9,898 bases of DNA from Oscillospiraceae bacterium (GTDB taxonomy: Bacteria > Bacillota_A > Clostridia > Oscillospirales > Oscillospiraceae), in NCBI GenBank assembly GCA_017505505.1, contig JAFVPA010000041.1, forward strand, positions 1 through 9,898, written 5' to 3'. The position numbers and the translations under genes were made by a program. Positions 1 to 5,996 of this stretch are shown here, in pieces. Below the pieces are notes generated by a model. That model saw only the letters and a program-made list of their open reading frames with translations, searched no databases and had not been told where the DNA came from. The first letter of the stretch is position 1. Each line of letters starts with the position of its first letter.

Positions 1-107
1 CAGATCTCAACACGAATGTCCTTCTTGGTAGAACCGGTAGTAAAGACATTGCCGCAGGCGCAGCGGATGGTGGTCTGTTCGTACTTGGGATGGATACCTT
101 CCTTCAT
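1..107 (-). CDS. rpmE: 50S ribosomal protein L31, N-terminal part (cut by window edge)
   Basis: This is a component of the large ribosomal subunit. Reading leftward from the ATG at 107-105, the protein begins [20 protein letters not shown] and continues to residue 35 before the window ends, so about half of the usual 65-70 residues are present. The opening MKxGIHPxY and the Cys16-x-Cys18 pair are typical of the zinc-binding (C+) form of L31. The next zinc cysteine appears to begin at codon 36, where only its last two bases remain in the window. The start is fixed by an AGAGGTG ribosome binding site at 114-120, seven or so bases upstream. The gene has its own promoter at 173-201. Family identity is clear; the missing C-terminus cannot be judged. 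Confidence 0.95.
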   Translation of the reverse strand, partial: MKEGIHPKYEQTTIRCACGNVFTTGSTKKDIRVEI

Positions 108-135
108 TTCGTTCACCTCTTTCGTATCAGTTAAA

Positions 136-168
136 GGGCATGGTGACCCATTGATTTTTCAATCGCCC
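136..168 (-). promoter_or_regulatory. Possible structured 5' leader of rpmE mRNA
   Basis: Transcription from the promoter at 173-201 should start near 166-168. The first 33 bases of that RNA can close on themselves. A GGGC at the very 5' end (168-165) pairs with GCCC (139-136). Inside is a hairpin ATTGA-AAAA-TCAAT (163-150) and a smaller GG-GTCA-CC. This resembles a small multi-branch leader, and L31 leaders with autoregulatory roles are known in several bacterial groups. Whether this one belongs to such a family is not established here; the stems are short. Confidence 0.35.
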
Positions 169-172
169 GGAT

Positions 173-201
173 ATCATAACACAACCGCCCACAAATTGCA
201 A
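173..201 (-). promoter_or_regulatory. Sigma-A promoter of rpmE
   Basis: On the minus strand, TTGCAA (201-196) is followed after exactly 17 bases by TATGAT (178-173). The three bases before the -10 box are TGT, giving an extended -10 (TGn). The predicted start near 166-168 leaves about 60 bases of leader before the L31 ATG. Between this promoter and the end of the upstream acetyltransferase (251) there is no GC-rich terminator, only an AT-rich weak hairpin. Confidence 0.75.
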
Positions 202-250
202 GCATTATTTTCGGATTTTTTAAAAATAATTGGCATTTTAAACGTTTCTG

Positions 251-886
251 TCAAAATGCAGACTCCCAGTCCCGTTCAAACAGGCTTTGATCGATTTTCC
301 TGTCCCGCCAGTAGTATTCCCGGTCATGTTCGCCGATTTCCCGCATCACCCGGCAGGGATTGCCCACGGCCACCACATTGGCGGGAATATCCCGGGTCAC
401 CACGCTGCCCGCACCAATGACGCTGTTTTCACCAATGGTCACACCGGGCATCACAATGACACCGGCTCCCAGCCAGCAGTTGCGACCGATGCGCACCGGC
501 AGGTTGTACTGCAAAGCCTTCTCCCGCAGAGTCGGGTCAATGGGATGGCCTGCGGTGGCCAGCACCACATTGGGCCCCAGCATGGTATAGTCACCGATAT
601 AGATGTGGGTATCGTCCACCAGCTTCAGTCCGGCATTGATATAGACGTTTTTGCCCAGATGCACATGATGTCCGCCCCAGTTTCCGAAATAGGGTGACTC
701 CACATAGGTGCCCTCCCCCACTTCCGCAAACAGCTTCTTCAGAAGCTCCTTCCGTTTTTCAGACTGCAGTCGGGAAGTCCGGTTATATTCATCCATCAGA
801 TCCAGATAGGTCAGCTGCTCACTGAGGATCTCCTCACCGTTGGGGAAATACACGTCGCCACTATGGATCTTTTCCCGCTCTGTCAT
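251..886 (-). CDS. Maltose/galactoside O-acetyltransferase family protein (left-handed beta-helix)
   Basis: This is a 211-residue acetyl-CoA-dependent sugar O-acetyltransferase of the LacA/Maa type, expected to be a cytosolic trimer. Residues 1-60 form the helical maltose-acetyltransferase N-terminal domain (E14-like YFPNGEEI followed by a Leu/Arg-rich stretch). Residues 65-180 carry the hexapeptide repeats of the left-handed beta-helix (for example IGRNCWLGAGVIVMPGVTIG at 133-152). His114 in TAGHPID matches the catalytic His of LacA, with Asn84 in INAG and Trp138 at the expected acetyl-CoA/substrate positions. A charged tail (183-211) extends somewhat past the usual end. AGGGGG at 895-900 lies eight bases before the ATG. 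No good promoter is visible just upstream, so it is probably read through from the M29 peptidase gene 74 bases upstream. The sugar acceptor cannot be told from sequence. Confidence 0.9.
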   Translation of the reverse strand: MTEREKIHSGDVYFPNGEEILSEQLTYLDLMDEYNRTSRLQSEKRKELLKKLFAEVGEGTYVESPYFGNWGGHHVHLGKNVYINAGLKLVDDTHIYIGDYTMLGPNVVLATAGHPIDPTLREKALQYNLPVRIGRNCWLGAGVIVMPGVTIGENSVIGAGSVVTRDIPANVVAVGNPCRVMREIGEHDREYYWRDRKIDQSLFERDWESAF

Positions 887-908
887 ATTGTTTTCCCCCT
901 ATCAATTA

Positions 909-950
909 TGTATCATTGCGAGCCAGTCTGAAGACCGACTCGCAATAACA
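909..950 (-). repeat. Short ATTGCGAG hairpin repeat
   Basis: The core at 915-946 is an inverted repeat. ATTGCGAG at one end pairs with CTCGCAAT at the other, and the stem continues inward as GTCGGTCT with AGACTGGC on the minus strand. The two imperfect positions become G-U pairs only in RNA made from the minus strand, the direction of the flanking genes. TGT/ACA at 909-911 and 948-950 extend it with a bulge. No U-run follows, so it is not a typical terminator. Hairpins beginning ATTGCGAG are commonly dispersed in bacterial genomes, which suggests a mobile or processed repeat placed between two cotranscribed genes. Confidence 0.6.
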
Positions 951-960
951 GTTCTTTTCA

Positions 961-2184
961 TCAGAATGCCCAGTTGCCGTCCCGGAAAATAGCCACGGTG
1001 CTGCCATCCTCGCAGATGCCGTCAATGTTCATGGAGTCGCAGCCGATCATAAAGTCTTCATGGATCATGGAATCGTTGATGCCCAGCGCGCGGCACTCTT
1101 CCAGCGTCTTGTTCTGGAAATCGTCGATGGTATCCGCAAAGCCCATGCCCATAGCCAGATGGCAGGCGGCGTTCTCATCAAACAGGGTGTTGTAGAACAG
1201 AATACCGCTTTCGCAGATGGGGCTTCTCTGGGGCACCAGAGCGCACTCACCCAGATAGGCCGCACCCTCGTCCATGCTCAGCATAGTGGCCAGCAGCTCC
1301 GCACCCTGTTCCGCACCGGACTCCACAGCCTTGCCGCCTTCGAACCGGATCCAGAACTTATCGATCAGCTGGCCACGGTAGGAAAGAGGCTTGGTGGAGT
1401 ACACGATGCCCTCAGCCTCGCCCCGCATGGGAGAGATGAAGCACTCCTCGGTGGGGATATTGGGATTGAAGAAGATATCCTGGAGGCTGTTATCACCGCC
1501 GCCACGCCACATACCCTCGGGGATCATGCCCACGGTCAGGTCAGTACCGTTGTCTGCGGTATAGTGCAGGCTGCGGATCTTAAAGCTGTTCAGATAATCG
1601 CACCGTGCCTTCAGGTCGGCATTGTGCTCCTCCCAGGCTTTCATGGGATCTTCCGTCACACGGGAGCAGGACAGGATGGCTTCCCACAGCTTCTCCATAG
1701 CCACGCTGGTGCGCTCCCCGGGGAAGACCTTTTTCGCCCAGGCCTTGCCGGGGACAGCAGCGATACACCACTGCTCCTTATTCTCCCGGCGGTCCCGGTA
1801 GGGCTTCAGAATGGGGTAGGACATCTGACGGGCCTTGGTGACCTTGTCCATATTCATGCCCTTCAAGCCATCGGGGTCCTCAGAAATGATGTGGATGCGG
1901 CAGGGGATCACATCGCACATATGCTCCTGCTTGGCCTTCTGCCACTCGGTGACGGTGCCCAGAGTCTTGACGGACTGGTAACGGACGTGGATCTTCTCCA
2001 GAGGCTGGTAGCTCCATTCCACGGTGACCTTCTTAGCTTTGCACTTATAGGCCTCTTCCACCACCATCTGGACGAACTCCGGCTGGTCCAGGTCCGCATA
2101 AATGATGACCTCCTGGCCCTTCTGGACATTGATACCGCTCTTCACGATGAGTTTTGCGTATTCACGCAGGACAGTTTTCTTCAT
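961..2184 (-). CDS. M29-family metallo-aminopeptidase (AmpS/PepS type)
   Basis: This is a 407-residue leucyl-type aminopeptidase of MEROPS family M29, a cytosolic dimetal enzyme that removes N-terminal residues from peptides. The length matches the family (about 400-415). The N-terminal half (1-200) has the expected LIVKSGINVQKGQEVII opening. The C-terminal half has the metal ligands: Glu246/247 in NIPTEE, Glu313 in YLGECALV, His342 in ENAACHLAMG, and His375 with Asp377 in IHEDFMIG. All ligands are present, so it should be active. An AAGGAG site at 2194-2199 lies nine bases before the ATG. The gene has its own promoter at 2217-2245, back to back with that of the methyltransferase gene. Downstream is an acetyltransferase gene on the same transcript or nearly so. 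There is no signal peptide. Confidence 0.93.
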   Translation of the reverse strand: MKKTVLREYAKLIVKSGINVQKGQEVIIYADLDQPEFVQMVVEEAYKCKAKKVTVEWSYQPLEKIHVRYQSVKTLGTVTEWQKAKQEHMCDVIPCRIHIISEDPDGLKGMNMDKVTKARQMSYPILKPYRDRRENKEQWCIAAVPGKAWAKKVFPGERTSVAMEKLWEAILSCSRVTEDPMKAWEEHNADLKARCDYLNSFKIRSLHYTADNGTDLTVGMIPEGMWRGGGDNSLQDIFFNPNIPTEECFISPMRGEAEGIVYSTKPLSYRGQLIDKFWIRFEGGKAVESGAEQGAELLATMLSMDEGAAYLGECALVPQRSPICESGILFYNTLFDENAACHLAMGMGFADTIDDFQNKTLEECRALGINDSMIHEDFMIGCDSMNIDGICEDGSTVAIFRDGNWAF

Positions 2185-2216
2185 TGGGTATTGCTCCTTT
2201 TTTCTTGGTTTTGCCT

Positions 2217-2245
2217 ATCGTAACAGATTTTACCCAAAAGGTCAA
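2217..2245 (-). promoter_or_regulatory. Sigma-A promoter of the M29 peptidase gene
   Basis: On the minus strand, TTGACC (2245-2240) and TACGAT (2222-2217) are separated by 17 bases. TGT directly before the -10 gives an extended -10 motif. The leader is about 26 bases and carries the AAGGAG site. The -35 box is only six bases from the -35 box of the opposing promoter at 2252-2280. Confidence 0.75.
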
Positions 2246-2251
2246 TGATTG

Positions 2252-2280
2252 TTGCATTTGATTCCAAATTGGTTTATAAT
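2252..2280 (+). promoter_or_regulatory. Sigma-A promoter of the homocysteine methyltransferase gene
   Basis: TTGCAT (2252-2257) is followed after 17 bases by a perfect TATAAT (2275-2280). The start is predicted at about A2287, giving a leader of about 134 bases, most of it the inverted-repeat element at 2293-2400. No SAM riboswitch or T-box pattern was recognised in that leader. Confidence 0.75.
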
Positions 2281-2292
2281 GTTTTTATCTCT

Positions 2293-2400
2293 GTAGGGGA
2301 GGGGCACTGTCCCTCCCGTAATGTAATGATGACTTTAAAAAATATCGTAATGCTCTTCATGATCGATACCCAGTGGGTGGGGGCAGTGCCCCTCCCCTAC
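2293..2400. repeat. 108-bp GTAGGG...CCCTAC inverted-repeat element (hairpin doublet)
   Basis: The 25-base left arm (2293-2317, beginning GTAGGGGAGGGG) matches the reverse complement of the right arm (2376-2400, ending CCCCTCCCCTAC) at 22 of 25 positions. An AT-rich centre of 58 bases lies between them. Each arm can also fold alone: GGGAGGG with CCCTCCC on the left, and GGGG-GCAGTG-CCCC on the right. The element has the same termini and design as the one at 8551-8621. It lies wholly within the leader of the downstream methyltransferase gene and encodes nothing credible itself. Confidence 0.8.
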
Positions 2401-2420
2401 AATGGATTTGAGGTAATGCT

Positions 2421-3287
2421 ATGCTCACCAAAGAACAATTCCAGCAGAAAATCAAAGACGGCATCCACATTCTGGACGGTGCCACCGGTTCCAACCTCCG
2501 CAACGCGGGTATGCCCAAGGGCTGCTGTGCCGAACAGTGGATTTGGGAAAACCCGGAACCGCTGGTAGCCTTACAGCGCGCCTATGCGGAAGCAGGCTCC
2601 CAGATCATCTACGCCCCCACCTTTCAGGCCCAGCCCATCGCCCTGAAGGCCGTCGGATTGGACAGCCAGACGGAGAAGGTCAACGAGGCCCTGGTGGCCT
2701 TGAGCCGCTCCGCCGCTCCCGGCTGCATCATCGCTGGTGACCTGACCACCCTGGCTACCTTCTGCGACAGCTGGGACGAAGCCTGCTTTGACCTGCTGGT
2801 GGAAAACTACCGCCGCCAGATCCGGGGATTGATAGAAGGCGGTGCGGATATTCTTGTGGGTGAAACGTTGCTCTATCAGCAGGAAGCGGAAGCAATCTTC
2901 TGCGCCGCTGAACTGGAAGGAGCCGGGGCCCAGATGTTCTCCTTCACTATGCAGCCGGACGGTTCTCTGTTCTCCGGTGCCGAAGCAGGGAAAGCCCTCC
3001 GGGAACTGGAAGCAGCAGGTGCCGCTGCGGTAGGCTTCAACTGTGTGGCGGCGGATATGATGACCCCGTACCTCATCACTAAGCTTCGCCGTTATGTGAA
3101 GGGTCCTCTGATCTGCAAGCCCAATGCCGGTGTTCCCACCATCGGCCCCGACGGCATCGCCCACTATTCCCAGACCCCGGAAGAATTCGCCGCCATCATG
3201 AAGCAGTGTAAGGACAACGGTGCCACCATCCTCGGCGGCTGCTGCGGCACGACCCCGGATTATATCGCCGCCATTCGGAACTTATAA
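2421..3287 (+). CDS. Homocysteine S-methyltransferase domain protein (zinc, MetH N-terminal/BHMT-like)
   Basis: This 288-residue single-domain TIM-barrel enzyme of the homocysteine-binding family should transfer a methyl group to the zinc-bound thiol of homocysteine, giving methionine. Key signs are the ILDGATGSNL opening (17-26), the GADILVGETL strand (141-150), and the zinc cysteines: Cys208 in GFNC and Cys274/Cys275 in the terminal GGCCGTTP. It lacks the cobalamin, folate and activation domains of full MetH. It may act with a separate corrinoid protein or with a small methyl donor such as S-methylmethionine or a betaine; the sequence does not decide. GAGG at 2410-2413 supports the ATG at 2421. 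It stands alone between its promoter (2252-2280) and a terminator that begins at its stop codon. Confidence 0.88.
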   Translation: MLTKEQFQQKIKDGIHILDGATGSNLRNAGMPKGCCAEQWIWENPEPLVALQRAYAEAGSQIIYAPTFQAQPIALKAVGLDSQTEKVNEALVALSRSAAPGCIIAGDLTTLATFCDSWDEACFDLLVENYRRQIRGLIEGGADILVGETLLYQQEAEAIFCAAELEGAGAQMFSFTMQPDGSLFSGAEAGKALRELEAAGAAAVGFNCVAADMMTPYLITKLRRYVKGPLICKPNAGVPTIGPDGIAHYSQTPEEFAAIMKQCKDNGATILGGCCGTTPDYIAAIRNL

Positions 3288-3317
3288 GAAAAGCAGGCCA
3301 ACGCCTGCTTTTCTTAT
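3284..3317 (+). terminator. Intrinsic terminator after the methyltransferase gene
   Basis: A perfect 15-bp stem (3284-3298 with 3303-3317) closes on a CAAC loop. The GC core is GCAGGC/GCCTGC, followed by TTTTCTTATT, which serves both as stem and U-tract. It starts inside the TAA stop codon. Its last base is the first base of the next promoter's -35 box. Confidence 0.85.
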
Positions 3318-3345
3318 TGCAACATTTGTCGAATTTTGGTATATT
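3317..3345 (+). promoter_or_regulatory. Sigma-A promoter of the membrane acyltransferase gene
   Basis: TTGCAA (3317-3322), 17 bases, then TATATT (3340-3345). Transcription should begin at about 3352-3354, which is at or within two bases of the ATG at 3354. The mRNA would then be leaderless or nearly so. There is no ribosome binding site before this ATG or before the upstream in-frame TTG (3336) or GTG (3348) codons. Confidence 0.65.
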
Positions 3346-3353
3346 ATGTGCGT

Positions 3354-4775
3354 ATGAAAAACAGAACACATCTTTACGTCAGCAACAAAAATGTGCTGAC
3401 CTGGCTGATGGCGCTGTGCATGGTGGCTTCGGCAGTGGCCCGCATTGCGTTCTCCGGTTTGAAAGGGTCCGGGGATTCGCTGCAGGTGTGGAGCCAAATC
3501 GTTCTGCCCATTGCGGCAACCACGCTGTATGCGCTGATCGCCCTGATAAACGGCAAAGAGCTGTTTTACAAGACCGCCATCCCCGTATGGATGATGGCTA
3601 TTTACTCCGGCCTGTGGATCTCCGATAACGTGGAGGGCAGGATGATGGTGTGGCTTTTCTGGATCGCCCTTGTTTTCTTCGCCACGCTGTACACGGACAT
3701 CACTGCCGGCCGCCGGAACCATGCCCTCTTTTTCCTGCTGCCCATCGTCGCATCCCCTGTTATCTTCATCCTCTATTTCTGCCGGGAAGGACTGTTCTCC
3801 GGCAACTACCTTGCCCTGCTGCCCTACTCCGGTGACCTGCTGATGCTGCTGGGCGTGTTCCTGCTGGTCTTCGCCATCCGTATCCACCCCACAGGGGAGT
3901 ACCATCCCACCTGGGGCGACCGTACCGATGGCCGCCGGGTCCGCACCCTGCCGCCCATGGCCCAGGTCTCCCCTTACATCATGGTCACCCGAAACACCTC
4001 CACCAACTTCTTTGAAGATGCTTTCGAAATCAGCCACATCGACCGTTACATCCGCCAGAAACGCCGGGAGGGTCTGACCAACTTCGGTATCACCCATGTG
4101 CTGCTGGCCTGCTACGTCCGGGCATTGTGCAAATATCCCGGTCTGAACCGTTTCCTGGCCGGACAGAAGGTCTATTCCCGGGGCGAGGATATCCAGTACT
4201 GCATGACCATAAAGAAGGAGATGTCCACCAACTCTCCCGACACGGTCATCAAAGTCCACCTGACTCCCCGGGACACCGCCGCCGATGTCTACCACAAGCT
4301 CCAGGCCGCTGTGGAGAGCGTCAAGAACACCTCCGCCCTGGATTCCAATTTCGATGCCACTGCCGGAGCCTTGAATCTGATTCCCGGTGTGTGCCTGAAA
4401 TTTGCCGTGTGGCTGTTAAAGCTGCTGGATTACTTCGGCCTGCTGCCGAAATTCCTACTGGAAGTCAGCCCCTTCCACGGAAGCTTGTTCTTCACCTCCA
4501 TGGGTAGCCTGGGCATCCCACCCATTTATCACCATCTGTATGATTTCGGCAATCTTCCTGTTTTCGGCTCCTTCGGCATGAAGCGCCGGGCCTACGAGGT
4601 ATTGGAAGACGGCACAGTCGTACAGAGAAAATACGTAGACGTGAAATTCTGCCTGGATGAGCGCATCGTAGACGGTTTCTACTATGCAGCCTTCTTCAAG
4701 CACTACAAGCGCATTTTACAGCACCCTGAAATTCTGGACATTCCTCCTGATGAGGTTTTGTCCGATATTGACTGA
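3354..4775 (+). CDS. Six-helix membrane protein fused to an E2/CAT-like acyltransferase domain, catalytic His replaced by Glu
   Basis: This is a 473-residue protein. Residues 1-180 contain about six hydrophobic helices (near 14-34, 47-64, 75-90, 97-115, 124-143, 160-176). Residues 205-465 resemble the catalytic domain of 2-oxoacid dehydrogenase E2 and chloramphenicol acetyltransferase: ITHVLLACYVRALCKYPGLN at 246-265, HGSLFFTSMGSLGIPP at 375-390, and a final DERIVDG at 435-441. That last motif is normally DHRxxDG. His, the general base, is Glu436 here (codon GAG at 4659-4661), so ordinary acetyl transfer is doubtful. There is no lipoyl or E1/E3-binding domain and no neighbouring E1/E3 gene, so it is not part of a dehydrogenase complex. 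ATG 3354 was chosen because it falls at the predicted transcript start. The biotin ligase gene follows after two bases. Its function is not known to me; a membrane-bound acyl handler is one guess. Confidence 0.75.
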   Translation: MKNRTHLYVSNKNVLTWLMALCMVASAVARIAFSGLKGSGDSLQVWSQIVLPIAATTLYALIALINGKELFYKTAIPVWMMAIYSGLWISDNVEGRMMVWLFWIALVFFATLYTDITAGRRNHALFFLLPIVASPVIFILYFCREGLFSGNYLALLPYSGDLLMLLGVFLLVFAIRIHPTGEYHPTWGDRTDGRRVRTLPPMAQVSPYIMVTRNTSTNFFEDAFEISHIDRYIRQKRREGLTNFGITHVLLACYVRALCKYPGLNRFLAGQKVYSRGEDIQYCMTIKKEMSTNSPDTVIKVHLTPRDTAADVYHKLQAAVESVKNTSALDSNFDATAGALNLIPGVCLKFAVWLLKLLDYFGLLPKFLLEVSPFHGSLFFTSMGSLGIPPIYHHLYDFGNLPVFGSFGMKRRAYEVLEDGTVVQRKYVDVKFCLDERIVDGFYYAAFFKHYKRILQHPEILDIPPDEVLSDID

Positions 4776-4777
4776 TT

Positions 4778-5575
4778 ATGAAAAAACAGATTTTACACGC
4801 ACTTTCTCCCGAATATCCCTGGCAAGAGCACTTCCACTACTTCGAAGAACTGGATTCCACCAATGACCGTCTGAAAATCATGGCCCGCCAGGGAGCACCC
4901 CATGGCACGATACTCATTGCTGACCGCCAGACGGGAGGCCATGGACGGCTGGGCCGCTCCTTCCACTCCCCCGGCGGTGTGGGCATTTATCTGAGCATCC
5001 TGCTGCGGCCTGACTGCGCTCCCGCCGACCTGATGCACCTGACCTGCGCCACTGCCGTTGCCATGTGCGACGCGGTGGAAAAAGCCACCGGCCTCCGTCC
5101 CGGCATCAAATGGACCAACGATCTGGTCCATGGCAGAAAAAAGCTGGGTGGCATTCTGACGGAGCTGGGCTTAAGCCCCAGAGGCGGCGTGGACTATGCC
5201 ATCATCGGCATCGGCATCAACTGCTGCCAGCAGCAAGACGACTTTGCTCCCGATATTCAGGACATCGCCGCATCCCTGACTATGGTGACCGAAACCAAGA
5301 TCGACCGCAGCGCCGTAGCCGCAGCCATGATGGATGCCCTTTGGAACATGGACCAGATACTGCTGACCGAAAAAAAAGCCATCCTGGACCGCTACCGGGC
5401 AGACTGCATCACCGTAGGACAGGAGATCTCTGTAGTACGGGGCGATATGGTCCGCCACGGAAATGCTCTGAATGTGGATGATGAGGGCGCGCTGGTGGTT
5501 CGTTATGACGACGGAACCGTCGAAGCTGTGAACTCCGGCGAAGTCAGCGTCCGGGGCATGTACGGCTACATCTGA
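4778..5575 (+). CDS. birA: Biotin-[acetyl-CoA-carboxylase] ligase, catalytic-only form
   Basis: The 265-residue enzyme makes biotinyl-5'-AMP and transfers biotin to a lysine of carboxylase carrier proteins in the cytosol. Motifs in order: DSTND at 26-30, the biotinyl-AMP loop GGHGRLGR at 53-60 (Arg57 corresponds to Arg118 of E. coli BirA; the usual first Arg is His55), KWTNDL at 111-116 with catalytic-site Lys111, KLGGIL at 122-127, GIGIN at 144-148, and the small SH3-like C-terminal domain from about 211. The protein lacks the N-terminal winged helix of bifunctional BirA, so it should not repress biotin genes itself. The ATG comes two bases after the stop of the membrane acyltransferase gene, with no clear ribosome binding site, so translation is probably coupled. 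A terminator follows at 5584. Confidence 0.92.
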   Translation: MKKQILHALSPEYPWQEHFHYFEELDSTNDRLKIMARQGAPHGTILIADRQTGGHGRLGRSFHSPGGVGIYLSILLRPDCAPADLMHLTCATAVAMCDAVEKATGLRPGIKWTNDLVHGRKKLGGILTELGLSPRGGVDYAIIGIGINCCQQQDDFAPDIQDIAASLTMVTETKIDRSAVAAAMMDALWNMDQILLTEKKAILDRYRADCITVGQEISVVRGDMVRHGNALNVDDEGALVVRYDDGTVEAVNSGEVSVRGMYGYI

Positions 5576-5583
5576 TTTCCAAC

Positions 5584-5622
5584 AGAAACGGGAAAAATGT
5601 TTATTGCTTTTTTCCCGTTTCT
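5584..5622 (+). terminator. Probable terminator after birA
   Basis: A perfect 14-bp stem, AGAAACGGGAAAAA (5584-5597) with its complement (5609-5622), closes on an 11-base loop. The U-rich stretch lies within the 3' arm (TTTCTTGG after CCCG), so it is less classical than the others here. The next promoter starts inside it: the -35 box is at 5604-5609. Confidence 0.6.
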
Positions 5623-5632
5623 TGGTTATACT
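5604..5632 (+). promoter_or_regulatory. Sigma-A promoter of the small acidic membrane protein gene
   Basis: TTGCTT (5604-5609), a 17-base spacer and TATACT (5627-5632) predict a start near 5639 and a leader of about 35 bases ending in a strong GGAGG site (5660-5664), nine bases before the ATG. A second -10-like TATAAT at 5648-5653 lacks a well-placed -35 box (the nearest, TTGGTT, is 20 bases away). Confidence 0.65.
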
Positions 5633-5673
5633 GGATAGGAGAAGAAATATAATTTATCTGGAGGTCATTCAAC

Positions 5674-5982
5674 ATGAAGAATATCGTCAAGATCCTGACT
5701 GCTCTGGCCGCCGTGGCCGGTGCCATTTATCTGATCGCTACCTACGGTGAGCAGATCGTTGCCTGGGCCAAGAAGCTGTGGAACGCCATGCCTCAGTGCC
5801 CCAACTGTGAAGAGGCCGAGGTCGTGGAAGAATACACCGAAGAGCCCGCCGCTGAGGAAGCTGTCGAAGAGCCCGCTGCTGAAGAGATCCCCGTGGAGGA
5901 AGTCCCCGCTGAGGAGCCCGCCCCCGAGATCGTGGTCGCCGAAAACGAGCCCGTGGCCGAAGAAGCCGACTTTGCCGAGTAA
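5674..5982 (+). CDS. Small membrane-anchored protein with Glu-rich tail
   Basis: I do not recognise a named family for this 102-residue protein. Residues 3-24 (NIVKILTALAAVAGAIYLIA) form one hydrophobic helix with a lysine on the N-terminal side. An amphipathic stretch follows, with KK at 33-34 and a CPNC pair (Cys42, Cys45). From residue 46 to 102 the chain is low complexity: 23 Glu among 57 residues, many as EE pairs about every four or five residues, mixed with Pro, Ala and Val. There are no Lys or Arg after residue 34. The hydrophobic part could be a single membrane anchor or an uncleaved signal. The gene is monocistronic with a good promoter, an ideal ribosome binding site and a strong terminator, which suggests high expression. 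Coding status is well supported by these signals; function is unknown. Confidence 0.8.
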   Translation: MKNIVKILTALAAVAGAIYLIATYGEQIVAWAKKLWNAMPQCPNCEEAEVVEEYTEEPAAEEAVEEPAAEEIPVEEVPAEEPAPEIVVAENEPVAEEADFAE

Positions 5983-5996
5983 GATCAAACATAAGC

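Noticed and set aside
186..250. Terminator for the acetyltransferase gene
   Set aside because: Only an AT-only 8-bp pairing (ATTATTTT/AAAATAAT) is visible, with no GC core; too weak to call.
1060..2223. Rightward open frame of 387 codons opposite the M29 peptidase
   Set aside because: Shadow of a complete M29 gene, no ribosome binding site, no domain recognised; runs over the peptidase promoter.
2287..2420. SAM riboswitch or T-box upstream of the homocysteine methyltransferase
   Set aside because: The leader is filled by the dispersed inverted repeat; no conserved riboswitch or T-box sequence is present.
2245..2568. Rightward open frame of 107 codons before and overlapping the methyltransferase gene
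   Set aside because: It covers the promoter and the repeat element and overlaps the real gene in another frame.
3282..4295. Leftward open frame of 337 codons opposite the membrane acyltransferase
   Set aside because: Composition typical of an antisense shadow (Gly/His/Gln/Asp-rich) and begins within the coding sequence of the real gene; no start signals.
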